DNA of 64,000 nucleotides from HyVt-443 sp964544655 (GTDB lineage: Bacteria; Pseudomonadota; Gammaproteobacteria; Chromatiales; Chromatiaceae): positions 1-64,000 of the forward strand of contig CAZJCM010000006.1 of the NCBI GenBank assembly GCA_964544655.1, read 5' to 3'. Shown piece by piece: positions 9,137-17,310 of the stretch. Under the pieces are notes generated by a model. It was not told the origin of the DNA, made no database searches, and worked only from the letters and a program-made list of their open reading frames with translations. Positions within the stretch are counted from its first letter, which is position 1; the number at the start of each line of letters is the position of its first letter. The position numbers were made by a program, and so were the translations under genes.

Positions 9137-11221
9137 ATGGCGCTGAACTGTGACAGACGATGTGGCAAAGCGGCCATGGCGCTGCTGCTGTGGCTATTGC
9201 CGCCGTTCGTCCAGTCTGTCGATCTGTTCGAGATCCGGCTGCAGCGACTGACCGGCTCCGGCTGGCAGTTGTCGGATGCCCGTCTTGAAATCATCTGGCA
9301 GGAGGGTGATCGGGCTGCATTCACCCTGAGTATCGCCCACTTCATCCATCCCCTGTTGCAACGGCCACTGCGCGATCTGCAGCTGAAGTGCCGGGAAGGC
9401 ATCGTTTCCGATCAGGAGATCAGCTGCTCCCAGGGCACCTTGCGGCTGCATCACCCGGTGCTGGAGAAGCGGCGTTTTCCCCTGCGGTTTCAGTGGAGTC
9501 CGGTAACCACACGGTTATCCCTGGAGGTGAAAGGGCTTGCCGTCGCCGGTGGGCAATTGGGTTTGCAACTGCAACATGATCCCGGCGGTTGGAATGTCCA
9601 ACTCACCGGCAGGCAGCTGATCCTGGGCAGGTTGCTGCCACTGGCCGCTCAGTTTGGTCTCACCCTGGATGGCTGGACGTTGGGTGGTCGCACAGACCTG
9701 GATCTGCAGCTTCAGGGTGAACGAGAAGGGCTGAAACGTGCTTCCTGGCGGCTGGATTTTTCCGCTGTGGGATTCTCAGATCCGACGGAAACCTATTTGG
9801 GGGAAGGGCTGACCGGTAGCTGGCGGGGGCGGGCCCAGGTGCGAAAGACGGCATACAGTGGTGATCAGCAGCTGTCACTGACTGGTGGGGCCATCCTTCT
9901 TCCCTGGGTATACGTCGCACCGGAAGGAAAAATGATCCAGCTGTCGGCAGACTACCGTATCTCCCCCCGAAGCCACGAAATCAGCCTGACGAAAGTTACT
10001 TACAAACACCCTGAAATCGTGTCGATGGAGGCCGAACTCGCGCTCCAGGTGAACCGGACGGGGGGTACTCCAGCGCTGAGGATCGAGACCCGCCACCTGG
10101 ACCTGGGGCGTTTTTATGACGCCTATCTGAAGCCGGTGATGGCCGGGCCCTTTTTCGATCAGTTACGGCTCTCGGGTAAGGCCATGGTCGCCATGACACG
10201 GCGTCATGATCGAACGAGCCTGCAACTGAAGCTGCATGAAGCTGGACTGCAGTTGGGCGACGAAACAGCGGAAAAGCTGTTCCTGCATGGTATTGATGGA
10301 GATCTGCAATGGGACAGCAGGGTCCCGGCCGTTCCCGGCACTTTGTCGTGGCGGGGGGGGCGGCTGCTGCGCGGTATCGAGTTCGGTCCTGCAACGGCCC
10401 GGCTGCAGTTGCTTCCCGATGGTGGGGTGCTCGACCGGCCATTGGCGTTGCCTGTGCTGGATGGCCGGTTGCAGGTGGAGGACTTTTCGCTGAGCCTGAA
10501 GGATAGCGGGCCTGACTTGCGGTTTTCCGGCTATCTCACACCAATCTCCATGGCCCGTATCAGTCAGGCCCTGGATTGGCCACCTCTGGCGGGACAGCTC
10601 TCAGGGATGATTCCGGGCGTCGGTTACCAGAATGGTGAACTGGCGGTAGATGGCGTGATCCTGATCCGCATGTTCAATGGCCGTTTTCTGCTGCGCAATC
10701 TGCGGCTGCGGGATCTGTTCGGGCCGCTGCCGGTGCTCACTGCCGATATAGAGATCCATGATCTGGACCTGGAGACACTGACCCGGACCTTCGTCTTTGG
10801 TAAGATCACCGGCAGGCTGGCCGGTACCGTTCGTGGGCTACGGCTGGAAGATTGGCACCCGGTCTCTTTTACCGCCAGCTTCCATACACCGGAAAATGAC
10901 CCGGGACCCCACCGGATCAGTCAGAAAGCAGTGGACAACATCTCCAATCTGGGCGGTGCGGGGATATCCGGCGCCCTGTCCCGCAGTTTTCTGCGCATGT
11001 TCGATACCTTCGGCTATGATCGTCTGGGAATCAGCTGCAAGCTGCATGACGGTATTTGTAACATGGGCGGCATCGCGCCGGCTGAACAGGGTTATTATCT
11101 GGTCAAGGGCGGTGGCATTCCGCGTATTGACATCGTTGGTTTCAATCGACGCACGGATTGGAATATCCTGCTCGACAAATTGCAACAGATGACCGAGGTG
11201 AAGAAACCGGTCGTCGAATAG
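9137..11221 (+). CDS. ydbH: YdbH-like intermembrane lipid-transport family protein
   Basis: The 694-aa protein starts with a signal anchor (ALLLWLLPPF) and continues as a long beta-strand-rich sequence. Its C-terminal part (SGALSRSFLRMFDTFGYDRLG, then CKLHDGICNMGG and YYLVKGGGIPRIDI) is typical of YdbH. YdbH belongs to the AsmA-like bridge proteins that are thought to carry phospholipid between inner and outer membranes in E. coli, redundantly with TamB and YhdP. It is shorter than E. coli YdbH (879 aa). A GAGG lies just before the ATG at 9137; the ATG at 9176 is an alternative. The next gene encodes the matching YnbE/YdbL-type partner, which supports the assignment. Confidence 0.78.
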   Translation: MALNCDRRCGKAAMALLLWLLPPFVQSVDLFEIRLQRLTGSGWQLSDARLEIIWQEGDRAAFTLSIAHFIHPLLQRPLRDLQLKCREGIVSDQEISCSQGTLRLHHPVLEKRRFPLRFQWSPVTTRLSLEVKGLAVAGGQLGLQLQHDPGGWNVQLTGRQLILGRLLPLAAQFGLTLDGWTLGGRTDLDLQLQGEREGLKRASWRLDFSAVGFSDPTETYLGEGLTGSWRGRAQVRKTAYSGDQQLSLTGGAILLPWVYVAPEGKMIQLSADYRISPRSHEISLTKVTYKHPEIVSMEAELALQVNRTGGTPALRIETRHLDLGRFYDAYLKPVMAGPFFDQLRLSGKAMVAMTRRHDRTSLQLKLHEAGLQLGDETAEKLFLHGIDGDLQWDSRVPAVPGTLSWRGGRLLRGIEFGPATARLQLLPDGGVLDRPLALPVLDGRLQVEDFSLSLKDSGPDLRFSGYLTPISMARISQALDWPPLAGQLSGMIPGVGYQNGELAVDGVILIRMFNGRFLLRNLRLRDLFGPLPVLTADIEIHDLDLETLTRTFVFGKITGRLAGTVRGLRLEDWHPVSFTASFHTPENDPGPHRISQKAVDNISNLGGAGISGALSRSFLRMFDTFGYDRLGISCKLHDGICNMGGIAPAEQGYYLVKGGGIPRIDIVGFNRRTDWNILLDKLQQMTEVKKPVVE

Positions 11222-11240
11222 CGTAGTGAGGGTTCGACTG

Positions 11241-11849
11241 ATGAGAGTGCTCAGGACTACAGGCTTGGCCGCGGCGCTGCTGCTGCTCGCGGCCTGTGTC
11301 ACCATCAATATCTATTTTCCTGCCGCACAGGCAGAGAAGGCGGCGGAAAAGATCGTCGAGGACATCCTCGGCGACAAGCCGCCAGTGCCGCCCGTGCCGG
11401 CAGGAGATGACCGGGGTGCTGCGCTGCAGCATGACTGGCAACGCTCAATCGCCAGACGGGTGTTGGATTTTTTCATTCCCGCAGCCCAGGCAGCGGCGCC
11501 GGACTTCACCGTCAATACCCCGCTGATTCGCAAACTGCAGGCGGCGATGAAACAGCGCAACGGGGAGTTGAGCAGGTACTATGCCAACGGTGCTATCGGC
11601 TTCACCAGGGATGCGCGGGTGGCCATCCATGATGCCACGGCCATTTCACTGAAGGAACGCAATCGGGTAAAACAGCTGATCGCCGCCGAGAACCGTGATC
11701 GTGATGCCCTCTATCGTGCCATTGCTGACGCCAACGGCCACCCGGAGTGGGAACCCGAGGTACGTGCCACCTTCGCCCGCACCTGGATCCAGAAGGCGGC
11801 CAGAGGCTGGTGGTATCAAGACGGCAATGGCCGCTGGAAGCAGAAATAG
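11241..11849 (+). CDS. YnbE-like lipobox joined to a YdbL (DUF1318) domain
   Basis: This 202-aa protein has a lipoprotein signal (AAALLLLAAC; lipobox Cys19) followed by VTINIYFP, which resembles the beta segment of the small lipoprotein YnbE. A low-complexity linker leads to a DUF1318/YdbL domain (about 95-202; NTPLIRKLQAAMKQRN ... RTWIQKAARGWWYQDGNG). In E. coli, YdbH, YnbE and YdbL are three proteins. Here the last two look joined, which fits their proposed joint action. GAGGG lies 7 bases before the ATG at 11241; a GTG at 11226 is possible. Its stop overlaps the GTG start of rlmD (TAGTG), so translation is probably coupled. Confidence 0.72.
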   Translation: MRVLRTTGLAAALLLLAACVTINIYFPAAQAEKAAEKIVEDILGDKPPVPPVPAGDDRGAALQHDWQRSIARRVLDFFIPAAQAAAPDFTVNTPLIRKLQAAMKQRNGELSRYYANGAIGFTRDARVAIHDATAISLKERNRVKQLIAAENRDRDALYRAIADANGHPEWEPEVRATFARTWIQKAARGWWYQDGNGRWKQK

Positions 11850-13177
11850 TGGCCCGCTCCAGACGCCGGCGCCTGCCATCTGATCCGGTAGCAGCGACCA
11901 TCGAGTCTCTCAGCCATGATGGCCGCGGTGTGGCCAGAGTAGGGGGGAAGACCGTCTTCATCCATGGTGCGCTGCCCGGAGAGGAGGTCACCTTCATCTA
12001 TACCCGGCAGCAGCGCAAGCATGACGAGGGGCGGGTGCATGAGGTGTTGAAGCCCTCTGTGGAACGTGTCGAACCCCGCTGTGCCCAGGCCGGGGTCTGT
12101 GGTGGCTGCTCACTGCAGCACCAGGACTCCTCGGCGCAGATCGAATCCAAACAGCAGGCCTTGCTGGATGCCTTCGAACGTATTGGCAAGGTGAATCCTG
12201 AACGTATTCTGCCTCCGCTGATCAATGAGTCCGTCTGGGGGTACCGGACCAAGGCCCGGCTCGGCGTCAAATACGTTGCCAAAAAAGGCAGGGTGCTGGT
12301 GGGTTTTCGGGAGCGGGGCAGCAGTTTTCTCACTGAGACCGAGCGCTGCCACACCCTCGATCCACGGGTCGGTGAACTGTTGATGCCTCTGTCGGAGCTG
12401 ATCGGTGGGTTGTCGATCCGTGACCGGGTGCCACAGATCGAAGTGGCGATGGGAGAGCAGGCGTGCATTCTCATCTTCCGTCTCCTGGATCCACCGACTG
12501 CGGATGATCTTGGGCGCATCGAGCACTTTTGCCGTGAACATGGCGTGGTGCCCTATCTGCAGGAGGCTGGCCCGGACAGTGTTCGCCCACTTTCCGGCAA
12601 AGGGACGGAACTCTTCTACGAGCTGCCGGAGCAGGGATTGAACATTCACTTCCTGCCGTCCGATTTCACCCAGGTGAACCTGGCGCTGAACCGGAAAATG
12701 GTAGCGCGGGCCCTGGAACTGTTGGATCCGGCGGCAGAGGAACATATTCTCGATCTGTTTTGTGGTCTGGGCAATTTCACCCTGCCGCTGGCCCGCCGTT
12801 GCCGGGAGGTGGTGGGTGTGGAGGGGGATTCCGGCCTGGTGGCCCGCGCCCGCGCCAATGCAGAGCGTAACCGCATCCACAATACCCGTTATTACACGGC
12901 CAACCTCTATGACTCCCTGGAGCGGGAGCCGTGGCTGCGAGAACAGTTCGACAAGGCGCTGCTGGATCCACCCCGTAGTGGCGCTTTAGAGGTCCTGGAA
13001 CACCTGCCCAGGCTGGGTATACGGCGTATCGTCTATGTCTCCTGCTACCCCGGCACCCTGGCGCGGGACGCCGGCGAGTTGGTCAACCAGCACGGCTACC
13101 GTCTGCTGGCGGCTGGGGTGATGGATATGTTTCCCCATACCGCCCATGTTGAATCCATTGCACTGTTTGAACGTTGA
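11849..13177 (+). CDS. rlmD: 23S rRNA (uracil-1939-C5)-methyltransferase RlmD
   Basis: The 442-aa SAM-dependent enzyme has a TRAM domain (about 12-70), an iron-sulfur cysteine cluster (CAQAGVCGGC plus a later Cys in ERCHTLD), a methyltransferase core (ILDLFCGLGNFTLPLA, LLDPPRSGA) and the catalytic-cysteine motif VYVSCYPGTLARD. It methylates U1939 of 23S rRNA. The frame is open further upstream, but that DNA codes for the preceding protein. The GTG at 11849, overlapping the upstream TAG, gives the right length (E. coli 433 aa). It is followed at 7 bases by the CYTH gene. Confidence 0.93.
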   Translation: MARSRRRRLPSDPVAATIESLSHDGRGVARVGGKTVFIHGALPGEEVTFIYTRQQRKHDEGRVHEVLKPSVERVEPRCAQAGVCGGCSLQHQDSSAQIESKQQALLDAFERIGKVNPERILPPLINESVWGYRTKARLGVKYVAKKGRVLVGFRERGSSFLTETERCHTLDPRVGELLMPLSELIGGLSIRDRVPQIEVAMGEQACILIFRLLDPPTADDLGRIEHFCREHGVVPYLQEAGPDSVRPLSGKGTELFYELPEQGLNIHFLPSDFTQVNLALNRKMVARALELLDPAAEEHILDLFCGLGNFTLPLARRCREVVGVEGDSGLVARARANAERNRIHNTRYYTANLYDSLEREPWLREQFDKALLDPPRSGALEVLEHLPRLGIRRIVYVSCYPGTLARDAGELVNQHGYRLLAAGVMDMFPHTAHVESIALFER

Positions 13178-13184
13178 GAAGACC

Positions 13185-13652
13185 ATGGCTACCGAAATCG
13201 AGAGAAAATTCCTGGTACAAAATGACCTCTGGCGAGACCAGGTGATCGAAGAGTCCAGACTGCAGCAGGGTTACCTGGCAAACCAGAACAATGCCTCGAT
13301 AAGGGTGCGTACAGCCAACGGCAGGGCCTGGCTCAATATCAAGAGCGCCACCATGGGTATCAGGCGTCTGGAGTTCGAATACGAGATTCCTCTTGAGGAT
13401 GCCGAACAGATTTTGCAGGAGATCGCCCAGCAGCCGTTTATCGACAAGATACGTTACAAGGTGAAATGCGGTGATCATGTTTGGGATCTGGACGTGTTCG
13501 AGGGCGCCAATAACGGTCTGGTCGTGGCTGAGGTGGAGCTGGGTACAGAGGATGAGGCGTTTGAGATGCCGCAGTGGGCGGGTGCGGAGGTATCCGGTGA
13601 TCCCCGGTATTACAATGTCAATCTGGTGCAGCATCCGTATCGGGACTGGTGA
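13185..13652 (+). CDS. CYTH domain protein (triphosphate-tunnel metalloenzyme)
   Basis: A 155-aa single-domain CYTH protein. The N-terminal ATEIERKFLV carries the ExExK signature that binds triphosphate and metal. Further charged strands (RVRTANGRAWLNIKS, EFEYEIP, DKIRYKV, WDLDVFEG, VAEVELG) line the tunnel in this family. Related bacterial proteins hydrolyse inorganic triphosphate or similar substrates; the actual substrate here is unknown. It starts 7 bases after rlmD and its stop overlaps a possible GTG start of the L,D-transpeptidase, so it sits inside one transcription unit. Confidence 0.88.
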   Translation: MATEIERKFLVQNDLWRDQVIEESRLQQGYLANQNNASIRVRTANGRAWLNIKSATMGIRRLEFEYEIPLEDAEQILQEIAQQPFIDKIRYKVKCGDHVWDLDVFEGANNGLVVAEVELGTEDEAFEMPQWAGAEVSGDPRYYNVNLVQHPYRDW

Positions 13653-13660
13653 AAGGCAGG

Positions 13661-14140
13661 ATGTCCCGCCATATCGAGGTGAGCCTGGCGGCCCAGATGC
13701 TGCAGTTGTTCGATGGTGAGCGGTGCCTCCAGCGTTATTCAGTATCCACGGCGGTCAATGGGGCAGGGGAGTTACAGGGGAGCGGTTGCACCCCCCGTGG
13801 GCGGCATCGAATCCGCATCTGTATCGGTGCCGGGCAACCACTCAACAGCGTCTTCGTCGGGCGTCGCCCCAGCGGTGAGATCTACAGCCCGGAGCTGGCC
13901 GAGCGTTATCCGGGGCGGGATTGGATCCTGACCCGGATTCTTTGGCTCACCGGGCTGGAAACGGGATTCAACCGGGGAGGAGCGCAGGACACCCTGCGCC
14001 GCTATATCTATATCCACGGCTGTCCTGACGATGAACCGATGGGAGTGCCCGGATCGCACGGTTGCATCCGCATGCGCAACCGCGACATCCTGGAGCTGTT
14101 CGATCGAGTGACCGCCGGCACACTGGTGGAGATCCACTGA
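13661..14140 (+). CDS. L,D-transpeptidase (YkuD) family protein without signal peptide
   Basis: The 159-aa protein contains the YkuD catalytic motif: YIHGCPD followed by GSHGCIRM, with the nucleophile Cys in SHGC. Such enzymes make 3-3 peptidoglycan crosslinks or attach lipoproteins. I see no signal peptide or membrane helix, which is odd for a periplasmic activity, although similar short forms occur in gammaproteobacteria. The ATG at 13661 is preferred (AAAGG 4 bases upstream); a GTG at 13649 overlaps the CYTH stop and would add four residues. It is the last gene of the ydbH-rlmD-CYTH run and is followed by a hairpin. Confidence 0.82.
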   Translation: MSRHIEVSLAAQMLQLFDGERCLQRYSVSTAVNGAGELQGSGCTPRGRHRIRICIGAGQPLNSVFVGRRPSGEIYSPELAERYPGRDWILTRILWLTGLETGFNRGGAQDTLRRYIYIHGCPDDEPMGVPGSHGCIRMRNRDILELFDRVTAGTLVEIH

Positions 14141-14156
14141 AATTCGCTATGGAAGC

Positions 14157-14183
14157 CTGTCGGATTTACAGTAAATCCGACAG
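14157..14183. repeat. Perfect 12-bp-stem hairpin sharing the MITE terminal sequence
   Basis: CTGTCGGATTTA and its reverse complement are separated by three bases (CAG). No T-run follows on either strand, so it is at best a weak terminator between convergent genes. The same 12-mer starts the left end of the TA-flanked element at 23197-23357, so it may be a remnant of that element family. Confidence 0.7.
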
Positions 14184-14198
14184 CCCACATAAACGATC

Positions 14199-14603
14199 TT
14201 ACTGGACGAAATAACTGGTGAAGAACAGGTCTTCCACCGCTTCATCACCCGTCATCTTTTCCATCACCTTCTGCACCGCCTTCAATGCAGCCTTGCGCAG
14301 CTTCTCCTTGCCTTTGGGGTCCTTCAGTTCCGCCCCCTGCTGATCACCGAGCAGCAGCAGCAGCTCATGGCGCAGGGCCGGTGCATGCAGCTTGATCGCT
14401 TCCAATGCGTCGCTGTCCCGGGTCATCAATTGGACATCACAGCGAATGTATTTTGCCTTGCCCTGCACATTGACGATCAGTGAAGGTGACAGCTTGAAAT
14501 ATTCAATCTGTTTTTTTTCAGCCTCGTCTTCGCCGGCCAACAAGCCCATAGGGGAAGTCAGCAGAAGGACGAGCAGGAACAGACGTGATATTTTCTGGTA
14601 CAT
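14199..14603 (-). CDS. FliL-like secreted protein
   Basis: A 134-aa protein with a signal peptide (SRLFLLVLLLTSPMGLLAG) and a FliL-like domain (YFKLSPSLIVNVQG, RYIRCDVQLMTRD-like strand, then a helix with LRHELLLLLGDQ and a C-terminal FFTSYFVQ). True FliL is a flagellar stator-associated membrane protein. This short periplasmic version lacks the usual cytoplasmic N-terminus, and no flagellar genes are nearby, so a flagellar role is uncertain. The ATG at 14603 directly precedes the signal peptide. It is divergent from nagZ and converges on the L,D-transpeptidase gene. Confidence 0.65.
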   Translation of the reverse strand: MYQKISRLFLLVLLLTSPMGLLAGEDEAEKKQIEYFKLSPSLIVNVQGKAKYIRCDVQLMTRDSDALEAIKLHAPALRHELLLLLGDQQGAELKDPKGKEKLRKAALKAVQKVMEKMTGDEAVEDLFFTSYFVQ

Positions 14604-14699
14604 CAATTGAACCTCATATCCATGGTAGAGTGTCATCGCTCCATCTATCGGCAAAGTGTGTGGTAACTGAAGCCCAGGAACAGGAAACCAATCGTAATC

Positions 14700-15752
14700 A
14701 TGAGTCACGGTCCCTTGATGCTCGATTTGACGGGCACCCGGTTGCAACCCGAAGAGCGGGAGATGCTGCTACACCCTGCTGCCGGAGGGGTGATCCTGTT
14801 CAGCCGGAACTTCACCTCACCACAGCAGCTACAAGAGTTGGTCGCAGAGATACATGGTTTGCGCGATCCCTCCCTTCTGATTGCTGTAGACCAGGAGGGC
14901 GGGCGTGTTCAGCGGTTCCGGGAAGGCTTCAGTCGTCTGCCCCCGGCCGCGTGGTTTGGCCGGCTGTATGACAAGAATCCGCGGGATGCCTTGGCCAAGG
15001 CTGAAGAGATCGGTTGGATGATGGCTGCTGAGTTGCGTGCGGTCGGTGTCGATTTCAGTTTTGCCCCGGTGCTCGATCTGGGGACGGGCATCAGCGAAGT
15101 GATCGGAGACCGGGCATTCCATGCGCAGCCCGTGGTGGTCGCTGAGCTGGCCGCAGCCTGGATGCGCGGTATGCATAGCGCCGGCATGCCGGCGGTGGGG
15201 AAGCATTTTCCCGGTCACGGCAACGTCTCTGAGGATTCTCACCAGGCCTTACCGCGAGATCAGCGGCGGCCGGCCGATATCATGATGGACGATCTGCTTC
15301 CATTTCAACGTCTGATCAATGCCGGTATCGAAGCAATCATGCCGGCCCATGTCATATATCAACAGGCGGCCCCCGATCTGGCTGGCTTCTCCAGTTTCTG
15401 GTTGCAGAAGATCCTGCGTGGGGAGCTGGGTTTTCAGGGCGTGGTATTCAGCGATGACTTGACCATGGCTGCGGCTGGGGTGGCTGGTGGCTATTCCGAT
15501 CGTGCGCGGGCGGCATTGCGGGCGGGCTGCGATATGGTGCTGGTCTGCAATGACCCGCGTGGTGCTGGAGAGGTCCTGGATGAGTTGGCGGACTATACGG
15601 ATCCCGCCGCCAGGATGCGTATGATCAGGATGCACGGAAGAAGCCATCTAGATACGACGCAATTACATCTTACCCCGCGCTGGAAACGTGCCTTGAGCAG
15701 TATTGGCGGCTATGAAGAGAGCCTGGCAATGGAACTGGAGCTGACCAGGTGA
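14700..15752 (+). CDS. nagZ: Beta-N-acetylhexosaminidase (peptidoglycan recycling)
   Basis: The 350-aa family 3 glycoside hydrolase removes GlcNAc from anhydro-muropeptides in the cytoplasm. Motifs visible are AVDQEGGRVQRFR, FAPVLDLGTGISEVIGDRAF, the catalytic loop GKHFPGHGNVSEDSH, and VVFSDDLTMAAAG with the nucleophile Asp. The length is typical and there is no signal peptide, as expected. The start at 14700 (MSHGPLMLDLTG) fits the family N-terminus. It is followed by about 600 bases with no recognised gene. Confidence 0.93.
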   Translation: MSHGPLMLDLTGTRLQPEEREMLLHPAAGGVILFSRNFTSPQQLQELVAEIHGLRDPSLLIAVDQEGGRVQRFREGFSRLPPAAWFGRLYDKNPRDALAKAEEIGWMMAAELRAVGVDFSFAPVLDLGTGISEVIGDRAFHAQPVVVAELAAAWMRGMHSAGMPAVGKHFPGHGNVSEDSHQALPRDQRRPADIMMDDLLPFQRLINAGIEAIMPAHVIYQQAAPDLAGFSSFWLQKILRGELGFQGVVFSDDLTMAAAGVAGGYSDRARAALRAGCDMVLVCNDPRGAGEVLDELADYTDPAARMRMIRMHGRSHLDTTQLHLTPRWKRALSSIGGYEESLAMELELTR

Positions 15753-16184
15753 ATGATTGCGGACTTGCTTTTTCTTCGGCGATATGAGAAATATTAGCAT
15801 CAATTCCAGAAACGGAAAAACATAACAAAAACAGTAAATTAGAAGAATCTTATGAATGCTCGGGATTTCCCTTATATTACATGGGGGTGCTCCCAAGGGA
15901 GAGGTGGCCGGAATTGACGTATGATCAAGCTCCAGGTGGCTGGGGCCTGACTTCAAAAGCTGGCAAAAACAGAGCAATCATTAGGTTTTTGCAGGATGTG
16001 CTGTATGAACAGGCTGGATGGCTTTCGTGCCAGACAGAGTTCGCAGTGAAACGATAGAGATCTTCGAGGCAATAGAGGCAAGAATAGATCGGGAACAAGC
16101 CATATTGCTTCCCAAGCTGGAGGAGAGCGGTGTCTTTGCGGCATCTGCAGTCTAATAAATAAACAAAAATAATAACCCCCTCGG
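15753..16184 (+). other. Gene-poor stretch with two overlapping small ORFs before a strong terminator
   Basis: This AT-richer region has no recognised protein. Two small plus-strand ORFs overlap in different frames: 15881-16057 (58 codons, MGVLPRERWPELTYDQ...) and 16018-16155 (45 codons, MAFVPDRVRSETIEIF...). Neither has a good ribosome binding site. The second ends 30 bases before a strong terminator, so the region is probably transcribed, either as the 3' part of the nagZ message, a small mRNA or a small RNA. A frameshifted remnant of one protein is also possible. I cannot decide between these. Confidence 0.35.
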
Positions 16185-16207
16185 GCCGGCATATGCCGGC
16201 TTTTTTT
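16185..16207 (+). terminator. Rho-independent terminator
   Basis: GCCGGC ATAT GCCGGC followed by seven T residues forms a GC-rich 6-bp hairpin with a U-run. It ends transcription on the plus strand and lies 150 bases before the peroxiredoxin gene. Confidence 0.85.
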
Positions 16208-16356
16208 CTGTTGAGGCTGGAAGCTGCCCCATTTATCCATGAAAATCTGAATTTCATAGTTGATTACCGGGAAATATCGTCGTAGGATACACCCTCAAGT
16301 TTAAGACTTAATCTAAATTTTTCTGCAACAAAGCAAATCAGACTGGAGGAACACAG

Positions 16357-16962
16357 ATGGGTGTACTCGTTGGCCGTGAAGCGCCGGACTTTACCGCACC
16401 TGCCGTACTTGGCAATGGTGAAATCGTTGATAACTTCAATTTCAAAGAGACCACCAAGGGCAAATATGCCGTGGTTTTCTTCTATCCCCTGGACTTTACT
16501 TTTGTCTGTCCCTCGGAGCTGATCGCTTTCGATCACCGGTTGGAGGAGTTCACCAAGCGCAACGTGGAGGTGATCGGCGTCTCTGTCGATTCTCATTTCA
16601 CCCATAATGCCTGGCGTAACACGCCGGTCAACGAAGGGGGAATCGGCCCGGTGCGCTATCCCCTGGTAGCGGACCTGACCCACGCCATCTGCAAGTCCTA
16701 TGATGTTGAGACCCCGAATGGTGCCGTTGCCTTCCGTGGCTCCTTTTTGATCGACAAGGATGGCGTCGTGCGCCACCAAGTGATCAACGACCTTCCGCTG
16801 GGCCGTAATATCGACGAGATGCTGCGCATGATCGAGGCCCTGCAGTTCACCGAGGAGCACGGTGAGGTCTGCCCGGCCGGCTGGCATGAGGGTGATGCCG
16901 GCATGAAGGCGACGCCTGATGGTGTTGCTGAGTATCTGGCTGAGAACGCGGAGAAACTCTGA
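16357..16962 (+). CDS. Typical 2-Cys peroxiredoxin (AhpC/TSA)
   Basis: A 201-aa thiol peroxidase that reduces hydrogen peroxide and alkyl hydroperoxides. The peroxidatic Cys51 is in DFTFVCPSE and the resolving Cys172 in GEVCPAGW, giving the Prx1/AhpC arrangement. GGAGG lies 8 bases before the ATG at 16357. It is monocistronic, bracketed by a terminator at 16185-16207 and its own terminator at 16991-17029. No OxyR binding site could be identified by eye. Its electron donor (AhpF or thioredoxin) is not in the window. Confidence 0.94.
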   Translation: MGVLVGREAPDFTAPAVLGNGEIVDNFNFKETTKGKYAVVFFYPLDFTFVCPSELIAFDHRLEEFTKRNVEVIGVSVDSHFTHNAWRNTPVNEGGIGPVRYPLVADLTHAICKSYDVETPNGAVAFRGSFLIDKDGVVRHQVINDLPLGRNIDEMLRMIEALQFTEEHGEVCPAGWHEGDAGMKATPDGVAEYLAENAEKL

Positions 16963-16990
16963 CACAGATCTGAGTTCGCGCGCTTCAATC

Positions 16991-17029
16991 AAAACCGGCC
17001 GCACCTTTATTGGAGCGGCCGGTTTTTTT
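16991..17029 (+). terminator. Rho-independent terminator of the peroxiredoxin gene
   Basis: AAAACCGGCCGC and GCGGCCGGTTTT are exact complements around a 12-base loop, followed by a T-run. The A-run on the other side makes it potentially bidirectional. Confidence 0.9.
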
Positions 17030-17050
17030 ATGCGGCATAATAGCATTGAG

Positions 17051-17250
17051 GTAACTATTCACTATGGAGAGTCTGGGGAGAGAGATCGGTCAAGAGCGTG
17101 TTTCTGGCCGTGAATGAACGCAAATGAAAGCAAATCTGTTTATTTTGCCTGGTTTCAGTTTGTATATCAGTAATCATCAAGTCTATTCGCGTTTATTTGC
17201 GTTTATTTGCGTTCATCCCAGACTAAATCTTCCAGCAACTGAATAGTTAC
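17051..17250. repeat. 200-bp inverted-repeat element (MITE-like)
   Basis: The outer ends are exact 11-bp inverted repeats, GTAACTATTCA at 17051-17061 and TGAATAGTTAC at 17240-17250. Inside, a second imperfect inverted repeat (17114-17135 with 17195-17216; 20 of 22 positions pair) is made of GCAAAT/ATTTGC units. GCATT occurs just outside both ends (17043-17047 and 17251-17255), which could be a target duplication. It contains no ORF. The form suggests a non-autonomous mobile element or structured intergenic repeat. Confidence 0.55.
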
Positions 17251-17310
17251 GCATTAGGTAAATAGCCTGTGCTTAACAGTTACCATAATCTCAACAAATT
17301 ACAATGACCT

